In this document: positions 1 to 5,905 of the stretch, in pieces | Layout of the letters: each line of letters starts with the position of its first letter | How positions within the stretch are numbered: position 1 is the first letter of the stretch | Source of the DNA: Pseudomonadota bacterium | GTDB taxonomy: Bacteria; Pseudomonadota; Gammaproteobacteria; Pseudomonadales; Cellvibrionaceae | Length of the DNA: 8,554 nucleotides | Assembly (NCBI GenBank): GCA_023416875.1 | Contig: JAEZGT010000135.1 | Location: 1-8,554 of the forward strand | Direction of reading: 5' to 3' | The notes under the pieces: generated by a model | Seen by the model: the letters and a program-made list of their open reading frames with translations, nothing else | The model's database searches: none | Told to the model about the DNA's origin: nothing | Program-made: the position numbers and the translations under genes

Positions 1-180
1 GTCGTGAATAAATTCGCGTTGCGCCTGTTCTTTATCAAGCGCAATCCATTCCCGACCTAAATTAAACGCAAAGATTTGGGAGAAATCAGAACGATCTCGG
101 GGTGCGTTCGCTTGGACGTTGCTGGCGAGAACAAGACCGGCAAGCAGGCCGGCAAAAGATGTGGGGGCGATTTTTATCAT
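1..180 (-). CDS. Outer-membrane beta-barrel-like protein, copy A (N-terminus only, runs off the window)
   Basis: This is the first 60 codons of a secreted protein; the rest lies beyond the left edge. The start is the ATG at 180-178. The sequence opens with MIKIAPTSFAGLLAGLVLAS and continues NVQA, a typical Sec signal peptide with a likely signal peptidase I cut after A24. It aligns without gaps to the first 60 residues of the neighbouring beta-barrel protein (498-1112), with 34 of 60 residues identical. The identity is concentrated in the signal peptide (GL-AGLVLASNVQA) and in a block ending DKEQAQRE. Residues 25-37 differ almost completely, so the two mature N-termini have diverged while the export signal was kept. 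By homology to copy B it is expected to enter the periplasm and insert in the outer membrane. Its function is unknown. The gene is preceded by a leader block also found before copy B. Confidence 0.8.
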   Translation of the reverse strand, partial: MIKIAPTSFAGLLAGLVLASNVQANAPRDRSDFSQIFAFNLGREWIALDKEQAQREFIHD

Positions 181-258
181 ATAAAGAGCCTGTTATGTAA
201 TTGTTCCAATATCTGATAAACGCAGCGTGGAGCACATTAGCACAGCCGTGAAAGGCTG
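1..258 (-). repeat. Tandem duplication unit, copy A
   Basis: This segment covers the first 60 codons of beta-barrel gene A and about 78 bases upstream. It is the diverged twin of 933-1193. The upstream parts share the 14-base block TTCCAATATCTGAT (204-217 here, 1138-1151 in copy B) and similar flanks such as TTAGCACAG and GTGAAA-GCTG. The coding parts keep the same spacing with no indels. The duplication may extend further left, outside the window. Confidence 0.75.
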
Positions 259-336
259 GATGACGGTTCTGTTAAAGATGTGCTTTATGCACGGTACACT
301 CAGACACTACTTGGCAGGTCGGTGGCTCAGGTGTTC

Positions 337-373
337 TCTTGAATTAAATGTTGTGAGATTTCGCGCACCAAAC
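337..373 (-). pseudogene. Degenerate uvrD fragment left by the tandem duplication
   Basis: Read on the minus strand, this stretch encodes LVREISQHLIQE, then after three more codons a TGA. The intact uvrD at 1482-1448 encodes FVREIPQHLIQE. Over 37 aligned bases 31 match without a gap; five of the six differences fall at third codon positions and one at a first position. TCAG at 327-330, just downstream, also matches 1437-1440 once a one-base gap is allowed. In uvrD this sequence is about 340 bases before the beta-barrel start codon, but here the distance is only about 160, so an internal deletion has removed the rest of the uvrD tail. The fragment is too short to have a function. Confidence 0.65.
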
Positions 374-386
374 ACGAAATCTCACA
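352..386. repeat. 12-bp perfect inverted repeat
   Basis: The left arm TGTGAGATTTCG (352-363) and the right arm CGAAATCTCACA (375-386) are perfectly complementary around an 11-base loop. The left arm belongs to the uvrD-derived fragment. The right arm has no counterpart at this place in uvrD, so it may be a locally copied inverted segment. In minus-strand RNA it would form a stable hairpin just downstream of the terminator, but it is not followed by a clean T-run, so I do not call it a terminator. Confidence 0.7.
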
Positions 387-406
387 GGTTTTCTGCAGGG
401 ATGGGT

Positions 407-437
407 GTAAAAAAGCCCAGCTTTGGACCGGGCTTTA
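407..437 (-). terminator. Intrinsic terminator of beta-barrel gene B
   Basis: On the minus strand AAAGCCC (436-430) pairs with GGGCTTT (418-412) across an 11-base loop. The stem runs directly into six T residues (414-409). It lies about 60 bases after the stop codon of the beta-barrel gene ending at 498 and has the right orientation to end that transcript. Confidence 0.8.
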
Positions 438-497
438 CTTAAATAAATATGTCACCGTTTCTGTGCATCCAAAACGATTTTTTTCTTATCTGGATAT

Positions 498-1112
498 TCA
501 CCGATACCCATAAGAAAACGCGATACCCACCGCGTTATCAATATCGCCACTAAAATAATTTTTATAGTGCAGCCCTAAAGTCCACGATTGTCCCAAACGC
601 ACACCCGCGCCGAGCATGGCGTAAACACCGCCGTCGATATCGATGTCTTCTTCGTAAGAGTTGGAGCAGTTGCTGATGCTACGTTCAGAGGCGACCATCG
701 CGGACACCCCCGCGCGCGCGGTGATGTAGGTTTTGGCGTTGGCGCCTAAAAAGCGTTTGTAACCCAGCTCACCATAAACCGGCATGCCGCTGGCGTCGGA
801 GTTTTTGTAGCCGCCGGTGGTGTCCTGGCTGAAGGAGGCGTCGTCATCGTAGGGCAAAAATGCAAAGCCTAGAGTGAGGGAGTAATGGGAGTGAAAGAAA
901 TATTCGCCTTCGAGAATCAACGCCGTTGCGGAGTCGTCGATGAGCTCGCGTTGGGCCTGTTCTTTGTCAAACGCAATCTGCTCCACACCGAATGTGAAAG
1001 CCCAGGTTCTGGCGGGGTCAAAACGAATGTTGGTTTCTTCCGCCTGGACGTTGCTGGCGAGAACAAGGCCGGCGATCAGGCCGGTCAGAGCTGGGGAGGC
1101 GATGCTTTTCAT
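498..1112 (-). CDS. Small outer-membrane beta-barrel protein, copy B
   Basis: This is a 204-residue exported protein. I chose the ATG at 1112-1110 because it begins the signal peptide (MKSIASPALTGLIAGLVLAS, then NVQA) and has AGGA eight bases upstream. The longer frame reaching 1334 would overlap uvrD and bury the signal sequence. Cleavage is expected after A24. The mature part alternates polar and aromatic residues in short strands (EGEYFFHSHYSLTLGFAFL, PVYGELGYKRFL, TYITARAGVSAMV, YAMLGAGVRLG, TLGLHYKNYFSG). It ends in an amphipathic strand, AVGIAFSYGYR, as expected for an eight-stranded OmpA/OmpW-like barrel. A single Cys lies in an acidic loop (SNCSNSYEEDIDIDG) that could face outside. 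No specific ligand or function is evident. It follows uvrD by 100 bases and is ended by a strong terminator; its paralogue is the partial gene at the left edge. Confidence 0.8.
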   Translation of the reverse strand: MKSIASPALTGLIAGLVLASNVQAEETNIRFDPARTWAFTFGVEQIAFDKEQAQRELIDDSATALILEGEYFFHSHYSLTLGFAFLPYDDDASFSQDTTGGYKNSDASGMPVYGELGYKRFLGANAKTYITARAGVSAMVASERSISNCSNSYEEDIDIDGGVYAMLGAGVRLGQSWTLGLHYKNYFSGDIDNAVGIAFSYGYR

Positions 1113-1193
1113 ACAATAAATCCTGTGGTGTAGATCATTCCAATATCTGATTAAAGCAGCTGCGGAGCAGCTTAGCACAGGAGTGAAAAGCTG
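933..1193 (-). repeat. Tandem duplication unit, copy B
   Basis: This is the counterpart of 1-258, comprising the first 60 codons of the beta-barrel gene and 81 upstream bases. Conserved non-coding parts (TTCCAATATCTGAT, TTAGCACAG) suggest that the leader carries shared promoter or mRNA signals, although I cannot name a convincing -35/-10 pair in it. Confidence 0.75.
1158..1172 (-). other. Small hairpin between uvrD and beta-barrel gene B
   Basis: AGCTGC and GCAGCT form a perfect 6-bp stem around a TCC loop; on the minus strand this is followed by GCTTTAAT. It lies about 40 bases after the uvrD stop. It might be a weak terminator for uvrD or part of the beta-barrel leader. In copy A the matching place has only a shorter GTG-CTC-CAC stem. 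Confidence 0.4.
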
Positions 1194-1212
1194 AATGCTT
1201 GTATCGTGAACC

Positions 1213-3393
1213 TCACACCGGTTCCAACTTCGCATACTGCACCACCAACCATTTAGTACCGGCGGTACCGAAATTGACTTGCACTCGGCTCGATGGGCCG
1301 AGGCCTTCGAATTGCAGGATGGTGCCTTCGCCAAACATGGCGTGGCGGACTTGTTGGCCCAGGTAGTAGGGGGTGTCGGTTTCCGCTTGTACGACGGCGG
1401 AGGAGGAAAAATGGGCCGGGCGGATGATGGTGCTTTTCAGGCGCACTTCTTGAATTAAGTGCTGGGGAATTTCGCGCACGAAACGCGATACGGCATTAAA
1501 GGTTTCGTTGCCATACAAACGCCGGCTTTCGGCGTAGGTGAGGGTAAGTTTGCTCATCGCGCGGGTGATGCCGACATAACAAAGGCGACGTTCTTCCTCC
1601 AAGCCTTCGCTGCTGTCGGAGGACATGCGGTGAGGAAACAGGTTTTCTTCCATGCCCACCAAAAAGACCACGGGAAATTCCAATCCTTTGGCGCTGTGCA
1701 GGGTCATCATTTGCACCGCGTCTTGATATTCCTCCGCTTGGGTATCCCCGGCGTCCAGGGCGGCGTTGTCGAGAAATTCCGCCAGCGGTGTTCGGTCATC
1801 GTCGGCGCCTTCAAAACTGCGGCAGGCGTTCACCAATTCCTGCAGGTTTTCCACCCGCGCCTCACCGCGCTCGCCTTTTTCGTTTTTGTGAAATTCCAGC
1901 AGGCCGCTGTCGCGAATGACCAGGTCCACTTGCTCATGTAGCGGTTGTCCGGCGGTGCGCTCTTCCAAATTGTCGAGCAATTGCAAAAATGCCTGCACCA
2001 AATTGCCGGCGCGGGCGGTCAGCACTTGGTTGAGAATCAACAATTGCGCGGCGCGAAATAAACTGCAGCCTTGGTCGCGTGCGGTGGTACGGATTGTTTC
2101 CACCGTTTTATTGCCGATGCCCCTGGTGGGCGTGTTGATCACGCGCTCGAAGGCGGTGTCGTCATTGCGGTTGAGCAGCAGGCGCAAATAAGCGAGGGCA
2201 TTTTTGATTTCCAGGCGATCATAAAAACGCTGACCGCCATAAACGCGATAAGGCACGCCCTCGCGAATTAATGCTTCTTCCAGCACCCGTGATTGGGCGT
2301 TGGAGCGATAAAGAATGGCAATGTCCTGACGCTTGTAACCCTTGGCGACACAGCTCTCGATATTGTCCACCACATAGCGCGCCTCATCCTGTTCGTTAAA
2401 AGCGCAATACAAGTCGATGGGCTCGCCCTCGGCTCCGGAGGTCCACAGCTCTTTACCCAGGCGCCCGCTGTTGTTGGCGATCACCGCGTTGGCGGCATCG
2501 AGAATGGTGCTCGTGGAGCGATAATTTTGCTCCAGGCGGGTAGTGTCTACGCCGATGAAGTCTTTGGTGAAGGTTTGAATATTTTCAATGCGCGCGCCGC
2601 GCCAGCCGTAAATGGACTGGTCGTCATCCCCCACAGCGGAAACAAAACTGCGCCCGCCGGCGAGCACTCTCAGCCAAGCGTATTGCACGGCGTTGGTGTC
2701 CTGAAACTCGTCCACCAGAATGAAGGGGAAACGCCGCTGGTAGTGCTGCAATAAATCGGGGTGATGCAGCCACAGCTCGTGGGAGCGCAATAGCAGCTCG
2801 GCAAAATCTACCACGCCCGCCTGGGCGCAGAGGGCCTCGTATTCGGTGTAGACCGCTTTCATGGTGCGGGTGAAAGGGTCGTGGCTGTCGGCGATGTGAG
2901 CCGGGCGAATGCCCTCGTCCTTCTGGCCGTTGATAAACCACTGGGTCTGGCGCGGCGGCCAGCGCGTCTCGTCCAGCTGCATCGCCTGATAAACCCGCTT
3001 GATCATGCGCAGCTGGTCGTCGGAATCAAGAATCTGAAAATTCTGCGGCAGCTTGGCCTGCTGCCAGTGCGCCTTCAACAGCCGGTGGGCGATGCCGTGG
3101 AAAGTGCCCACCCATAAACTGCGATACCCCCCCGCCAACACAGGGTGGTCGCCGAGCAAATGGTGCAAACGCTCGCGCATCTCCTTTGCCGCCTTGTTGG
3201 TAAAGGTCACCGCCATGATCTGATGCGGCGATACACCCTCCACCTGAATCAGCCAGGCGATACGATGCACCAACACCCGCGTCTTACCACTGCCCGCCCC
3301 GGCCAGAATCAACTGATTCCCGGGCGGCGCACACACCGCCTGCCGCTGGGCGTCATTGAGGGAGTCGAGGAGATGGGAGACGTCATCGTTCAT
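1213..3393 (-). CDS. uvrD: DNA helicase II UvrD
   Basis: This is a 726-residue superfamily 1A 3'-to-5' helicase. The family removes UvrBC and the excised strand in nucleotide excision repair, acts with MutL in mismatch repair, and strips RecA from DNA. All helicase motifs are present: Walker A AGAGSGKT (31-38), motif Ia VTFTNKAAKEM, motif II DEFQD (228-232), motif III GDDDQSIYGWRGA (255-267), and motif IV QNYRST (289-294). Motif V follows as TLHSAKGLEFPVVF and motif VI as EEERRLCYVGITRA. The last 50 residues (LGQQVRHAMFGEGTI onward) form the C-terminal Tudor-like domain typical of full-length UvrD and PcrA. Length and sequence match E. coli UvrD (720 residues) end to end, including the start MNDDVSHLLDSLN. 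The ATG at 3393 has no strong Shine-Dalgarno. A LexA-like box lies 45 bases upstream, inside the end of the preceding gene. I see no defect. Confidence 0.97.
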   Translation of the reverse strand: MNDDVSHLLDSLNDAQRQAVCAPPGNQLILAGAGSGKTRVLVHRIAWLIQVEGVSPHQIMAVTFTNKAAKEMRERLHHLLGDHPVLAGGYRSLWVGTFHGIAHRLLKAHWQQAKLPQNFQILDSDDQLRMIKRVYQAMQLDETRWPPRQTQWFINGQKDEGIRPAHIADSHDPFTRTMKAVYTEYEALCAQAGVVDFAELLLRSHELWLHHPDLLQHYQRRFPFILVDEFQDTNAVQYAWLRVLAGGRSFVSAVGDDDQSIYGWRGARIENIQTFTKDFIGVDTTRLEQNYRSTSTILDAANAVIANNSGRLGKELWTSGAEGEPIDLYCAFNEQDEARYVVDNIESCVAKGYKRQDIAILYRSNAQSRVLEEALIREGVPYRVYGGQRFYDRLEIKNALAYLRLLLNRNDDTAFERVINTPTRGIGNKTVETIRTTARDQGCSLFRAAQLLILNQVLTARAGNLVQAFLQLLDNLEERTAGQPLHEQVDLVIRDSGLLEFHKNEKGERGEARVENLQELVNACRSFEGADDDRTPLAEFLDNAALDAGDTQAEEYQDAVQMMTLHSAKGLEFPVVFLVGMEENLFPHRMSSDSSEGLEEERRLCYVGITRAMSKLTLTYAESRRLYGNETFNAVSRFVREIPQHLIQEVRLKSTIIRPAHFSSSAVVQAETDTPYYLGQQVRHAMFGEGTILQFEGLGPSSRVQVNFGTAGTKWLVVQYAKLEPV

Positions 3394-3437
3394 GGGGCGA
3401 AACCGGCTATTACAAAAAGCAAAGGCCGGGATGATAA

Positions 3438-3453
3438 CTGATTATTTGTACAG
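3438..3453 (-). promoter_or_regulatory. LexA-like SOS box upstream of uvrD, overlapping the fic stop codon
   Basis: The minus strand reads CTGTACAAATAATCAG, which fits CTG-N10-CAG, the core of the gammaproteobacterial SOS box. The right half is TCAG rather than the ideal ACAG. The E. coli uvrD gene is known to be LexA-controlled and its box is also imperfect on the right. The box contains AATAAT and is followed closely by TATCAT, either of which could serve as a -10, so repression by occlusion is plausible. The TAA stop of the Fic-like gene lies inside the box. Confidence 0.5.
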
Positions 3454-4839
3454 GGTGACGGGGTGCGACTTAATCCAAGCGTCAAACTCTAGTGGGCGCA
3501 AACCGAATCGAACGGAATTCCCAGTATGGATGGACTTGAATTCATCAAGGACAAGCCTGACCAGCTTGTCCTGATCGCCTAGCGGCACCGAAGATGGTAT
3601 CGATGAGCGCACGTTCTCCATTGTTGCTGCTAACCCATTGCGAACAATCGTGCGAATGATCTCGGCTAATATCGTTCGGTAGCGCAGCCGGAAGGCATCG
3701 GGCGGCACAAGCTGACTTTTCACCGCCACATACTGCTGACAAGAGCGTTCGTAGGCCCAGACAAACACGTCGCGCAGCAATTCAATGCGATTTAATTCGT
3801 ACACACCAAGCACTGCATTCACATAAGCGCGCTCCGGCACATCAATGAAAGACAAGGGGCAGAGATTGCCTTTAATCAGAGGAATATTGGCCGCCAGACG
3901 CGAGACGCGTTTGTTCACATCTTCAAAAGGTTGGAGATAAGGCAGATGCACCATCAGGAAGAAGGATTGTTCGAATGGATCTTCAATTTCCGCCGCCATT
4001 TGCAGCACGATTCCGAAAAACTCCTCAATACTTTGCGGCAGAGCCATAGGTCTATAGACACTGCCGCCAATCTCGACAGCCCGGTTGCGCAGGCTGCCGC
4101 AGGTCATCGGATCTCTCATAAGTCCGTCAGACAAGTAGGCATGCAGCGAAATGATGGTTTCTGCATTGACGGCCACATGCTCGGCATCGTTGACCAAATA
4201 TTCGATTGCCGCCTTATGGTTCAGAATCATCTGTGTTTCGAGCGCATCTTTGCCTTCGGCGGCCTCGCCAAACTGAATCAAACGTTCTGTATCGAGCCGG
4301 TTGTAGGTATTACCTTCCAAGCGCGATGAGGCCCACGACAGATCAATCAGCAGGTGGGTGAGAATGTCGCGGGCGAAGGTCCCCGCAGGTGCCTGATCAG
4401 CCGGTGAGCGCCCCAAAGCATGCAGTTGAGTGCGCAAGGAGCCGGGCAAGTACCAGGTTTCGTTTGGTCGATAGTCCTCAAGAAATCCGCTGTTATAGCC
4501 GACTGGTCGGCGCCCCTGAACCGCCCGCCGCACATAGTCTTTGATGGCTTGGCTTGCCGCAGATATAGGGACATAAGCTTCGGCTAAGGCTTCAGTCTTA
4601 ATGGCTGGAAGGGTAGCTTCCAAGTTACCTGTGGGAGGGAGCCGATAGCGAAATGCTTTTCCGTCTTTCTCGGCAAGAATGCGACCTTGACGTGCAAGGT
4701 TTGCTAGGCGGCGCTGAAGAGTCCGCGTTGACAGAGGGACCTCCAGTAAAGGTGCTATTTTTTCTAGCGTCGCCCCACTGGGAAATTGCCCAATGATCTC
4801 GACTATCTGTTCCAGTTCAGAATGGATAACTTTTGGCAT
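3442..4839 (-). CDS. Winged-helix Fic-family protein with a His-to-Gln change in the Fic motif
   Basis: This is a 465-residue protein. Residues 1-66 form a predicted winged helix: a helix around ELEQIVEIIGQFP, a recognition helix around STRTLQRRLANLARQGRI, and a wing around KDGKAFRYRL. The Fic fold spans about 150-365. It has an inhibitory-helix motif, SSRLEGN (S171-N177), that fits (S/T)xxxE(G/N), and a core motif QPFEDVNKRVSR (303-314). The canonical core is HPFxxGNGRxxR, where His activates the target hydroxyl for AMP transfer. Here His is Gln303 and both motif glycines are changed (V308, K310), while Phe305, Asn309, Arg311 and Arg314 remain. I recall proteins with a QPFEDVNKR-type core as a recurring subfamily, so this is probably inherited rather than a fresh mutation. 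Transfer activity is doubtful; a nucleotide-sensing regulator that binds its own upstream repeats is one possibility. No clear Shine-Dalgarno precedes the ATG. It ends 48 bases before uvrD, in the same direction. Confidence 0.8.
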   Translation of the reverse strand: MPKVIHSELEQIVEIIGQFPSGATLEKIAPLLEVPLSTRTLQRRLANLARQGRILAEKDGKAFRYRLPPTGNLEATLPAIKTEALAEAYVPISAASQAIKDYVRRAVQGRRPVGYNSGFLEDYRPNETWYLPGSLRTQLHALGRSPADQAPAGTFARDILTHLLIDLSWASSRLEGNTYNRLDTERLIQFGEAAEGKDALETQMILNHKAAIEYLVNDAEHVAVNAETIISLHAYLSDGLMRDPMTCGSLRNRAVEIGGSVYRPMALPQSIEEFFGIVLQMAAEIEDPFEQSFFLMVHLPYLQPFEDVNKRVSRLAANIPLIKGNLCPLSFIDVPERAYVNAVLGVYELNRIELLRDVFVWAYERSCQQYVAVKSQLVPPDAFRLRYRTILAEIIRTIVRNGLAATMENVRSSIPSSVPLGDQDKLVRLVLDEFKSIHTGNSVRFGLRPLEFDAWIKSHPVTLYK

Positions 4840-4851
4840 AGAGTTCTTATA

Positions 4852-4942
4852 TGTCGCGGAAAAGGATATGCGACACTTTGTTGTCGCGGATCATAGTTTC
4901 GCGCCATTTTATTTGTCGCGCAACTCCTGTTACGACAAATAA
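4852..4942. promoter_or_regulatory. Clustered TGTCGC half-sites: candidate operator of the fic gene
   Basis: Within 91 bases just upstream of the fic start there are five related half-sites. TGTCGC lies on the plus strand at 4852-4857, 4882-4887 and 4914-4919. On the minus strand it lies at 4870-4875, and as a TGTCGT variant at 4932-4937. The outermost pair is a perfect 10-bp inverted repeat, TTATTTGTCG (4909-4918) and CGACAAATAA (4933-4942), with arm starts 24 bases apart. The direct copies are spaced 30 and 32 bases, about three helical turns. The adjacent gene encodes a winged-helix protein, so autoregulation is the simplest reading. Confidence 0.6.
4890..4919 (-). promoter_or_regulatory. 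Possible fic promoter inside the operator array
   Basis: On the minus strand GCGACA (4919-4914, four of six to TTGACA) is followed after 18 bases by TATGAT (4895-4890, five of six to TATAAT). The -35 is itself one of the TGTCGC half-sites, so a bound protein would block RNA polymerase. This is a pattern match only. Confidence 0.35.
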
Positions 4943-5113
4943 CTGTACAGCCGGGTAAATCCGGTCGTCGGCGGATGCAGAGCCGCTGTTCACGCCACCC
5001 CTCTTCGAAATTATCAATGGTGGCGACTATGAAACTTTCGAAATTGCATTCGCCATGTCTGCCGTATGCCTGTAATCTGCCGCGCCGTAACGTGCAATGT
5101 TGGCGAGCCTCGA
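4943..5113. other. Junction between the AT-rich operon and the fic operator
   Basis: No intact gene is seen. Short repeats are present: CGCCGTAA occurs at 5083-5090 and again at 5117-5124. The second copy is part of a 13-base palindrome, ATTACG-C-CGTAAT (5113-5125), that covers the stop of the membrane-protein gene. TTCGAAATT also occurs twice. Both strands have short open stretches with protein-like composition: plus 4959-5075, and a minus-strand stretch continuing in frame after the membrane-protein stop. Either could be gene debris, but I recognise neither. No clear terminator follows the operon. Confidence 0.4.
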
Positions 5114-5578
5114 TTACGCCGTAATTGCTTCATAAGTTTTATCCAATAAGCTCAAAGAAAGCTCAGAGATTTTTATCTTGATCTCTTTAATTCGTTGTTC
5201 ACTAGTAGCTGCTTTTCCATTGATTGGATAGGGATCTCCAGTAAGTGCCCGTCGTAAGCTTAAGATCTCTTTAGCTCCGATAGGTATTTCACAATAATGC
5301 TTATTTATTTGCTTAATGCATAATTCGAATTCGGCACAAAACAAAGTTAGTTTTGCTTCGTCTAACTCATTGAGAGATTGGTTTTCAGACCAAATTTTTT
5401 CAGCTTCTTTATTAATGTTTTCCAACATGTTCCTTGCGATATGAAAAAGGTTAAGCGCTTCATTCCTTTTGGCAAGTCGATTTCCTTCTTTGTATATGAA
5501 CCGCCAACCATAGATTGTCAGGGCAGCAGGTATAATAATGTCGGCGTGAGATAGAAATTTCCCTATTGCTTCAAGCAT
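5114..5578 (-). CDS. Single-pass membrane protein, third gene of the ATPase/STAS-like operon
   Basis: This 154-residue protein belongs to no family I recognise. One hydrophobic helix is present at about residues 12-29 (ADIIIPAALTIYGWRFIY). It is followed at once by a basic stretch (KEGNRLAKRNE), which by the positive-inside rule puts the rest in the cytoplasm. The remainder is nearly all predicted helix with charged heptad-like segments (ENINKEAEKIWSENQSLNELDEAKL and EQRIKEIKIKISELSLSLLDK), suggesting a coiled-coil or helical-bundle domain. There are no catalytic motifs. The ATG at 5578 has GGAG eight bases upstream and lies 3 bases after the DUF4325 stop, so the two genes are cotranscribed and probably made together. 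Strong A+T bias sets it apart from uvrD. It could be the membrane-anchored output or sensor of the upstream ATPase/STAS pair, but that is inference from gene order. Confidence 0.7.
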   Translation of the reverse strand: MLEAIGKFLSHADIIIPAALTIYGWRFIYKEGNRLAKRNEALNLFHIARNMLENINKEAEKIWSENQSLNELDEAKLTLFCAEFELCIKQINKHYCEIPIGAKEILSLRRALTGDPYPINGKAATSEQRIKEIKIKISELSLSLLDKTYEAITA

Positions 5579-5581
5579 GAG

Positions 5582-5905
5582 TTAATCTCCGGCCCTATCT
5601 ATATAAATCTGTACCTCTTCTACAATAGAGGGCAATAAGTCATGCTTTACTGTCATTAAACTTAATTTATCCTTAGCTATACCTTCTCTAATTAGTCCGC
5701 CGAATGCCTCTTCGAGGAAGGACGAGCTGTAACGATTGGATCCACTTAAGTCAACGACAAATGGTTTTCCTGCTTGAAGCGCAGGAATCAAGAATTTTTT
5801 TCTGAAAGCTTCAGCGCTACGGTCTGAGTCTGCCTCATAGCGACCGAAAGGCTTTGCTGAAAATTCTTTAGCTACGTCAATGATCAACATATCTCCGGAT
5901 TTCAT
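5582..5905 (-). CDS. STAS-like domain protein (DUF4325)
   Basis: This is a 107-residue protein. I place the start at the ATG at 5905-5903, which overlaps the upstream ATPase stop as ATGA and has AGG upstream. The longer frame from 5932 relies on a TTG. The sequence shows the hallmarks of the STAS-like DUF4325 family: an N-terminal strand (DMLIIDVAKEFS), a FGRYEADSDRSAEAFRKKFL segment, a strand FVVDLSG (49-55), and then YSSSFLEEAFGGLIREG (59-75). In classic STAS antagonists a phosphorylatable Ser sits at the start of the helix after that strand; S60-S62 occupy that position here. STAS proteins commonly pair with GHKL kinases in partner-switching circuits (RsbV/RsbW, SpoIIAA/SpoIIAB), and the gene just upstream is a GHKL-type ATPase. 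A role as partner or substrate of that ATPase is therefore likely but inferred. It is tightly linked to the membrane-protein gene downstream. Confidence 0.8.
   Translation of the reverse strand: MKSGDMLIIDVAKEFSAKPFGRYEADSDRSAEAFRKKFLIPALQAGKPFVVDLSGSNRYSSSFLEEAFGGLIREGIAKDKLSLMTVKHDLLPSIVEEVQIYIDRAGD

Larger units (their letters stand above)
181..497. other. Non-coding stretch between the two beta-barrel genes
   Basis: This 317-base stretch has no credible intact gene. From left to right it holds the conserved leader of copy A (181-258) and about 75 bases in which I see nothing. Next come a degenerate fragment of a uvrD reading frame (337-373) inside a 12-base-pair inverted repeat (352-386), and the intrinsic terminator of copy B (407-437). 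The plus-strand ORF at 227-442 crosses all of these elements and is not a gene. Confidence 0.6.

Noticed and set aside
227..442. A 71-codon plus-strand frame
   Set aside because: It spans the copy A leader, the uvrD scrap, the inverted repeat and the terminator, has no Shine-Dalgarno, and its product looks like no protein family.
1113..1334. N-terminal extension of the beta-barrel gene to 1334
   Set aside because: It would overlap uvrD by over 100 bases and place the signal peptide in the middle of the protein. The ATG at 1112 gives a proper signal peptide and is matched by the start of copy A.
1459..1941. Long plus-strand frame inside uvrD, and similar frames elsewhere on plus
   Set aside because: These are antisense shadows of high-G+C coding sequence; the minus-strand gene is unambiguous and the shadows have no recognisable domains.
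3394..3441. CCGGC/GCCGG pairing between fic and uvrD as a terminator
   Set aside because: It is only a 5-bp stem with a 17-base loop and no T-run after it. It is too weak to call.
4959..5075. Plus-strand open stretch ending in AMSAVCL
   Set aside because: It has no start codon at its head and no family match that I recognise, so it is mentioned as possible debris but not called a gene.
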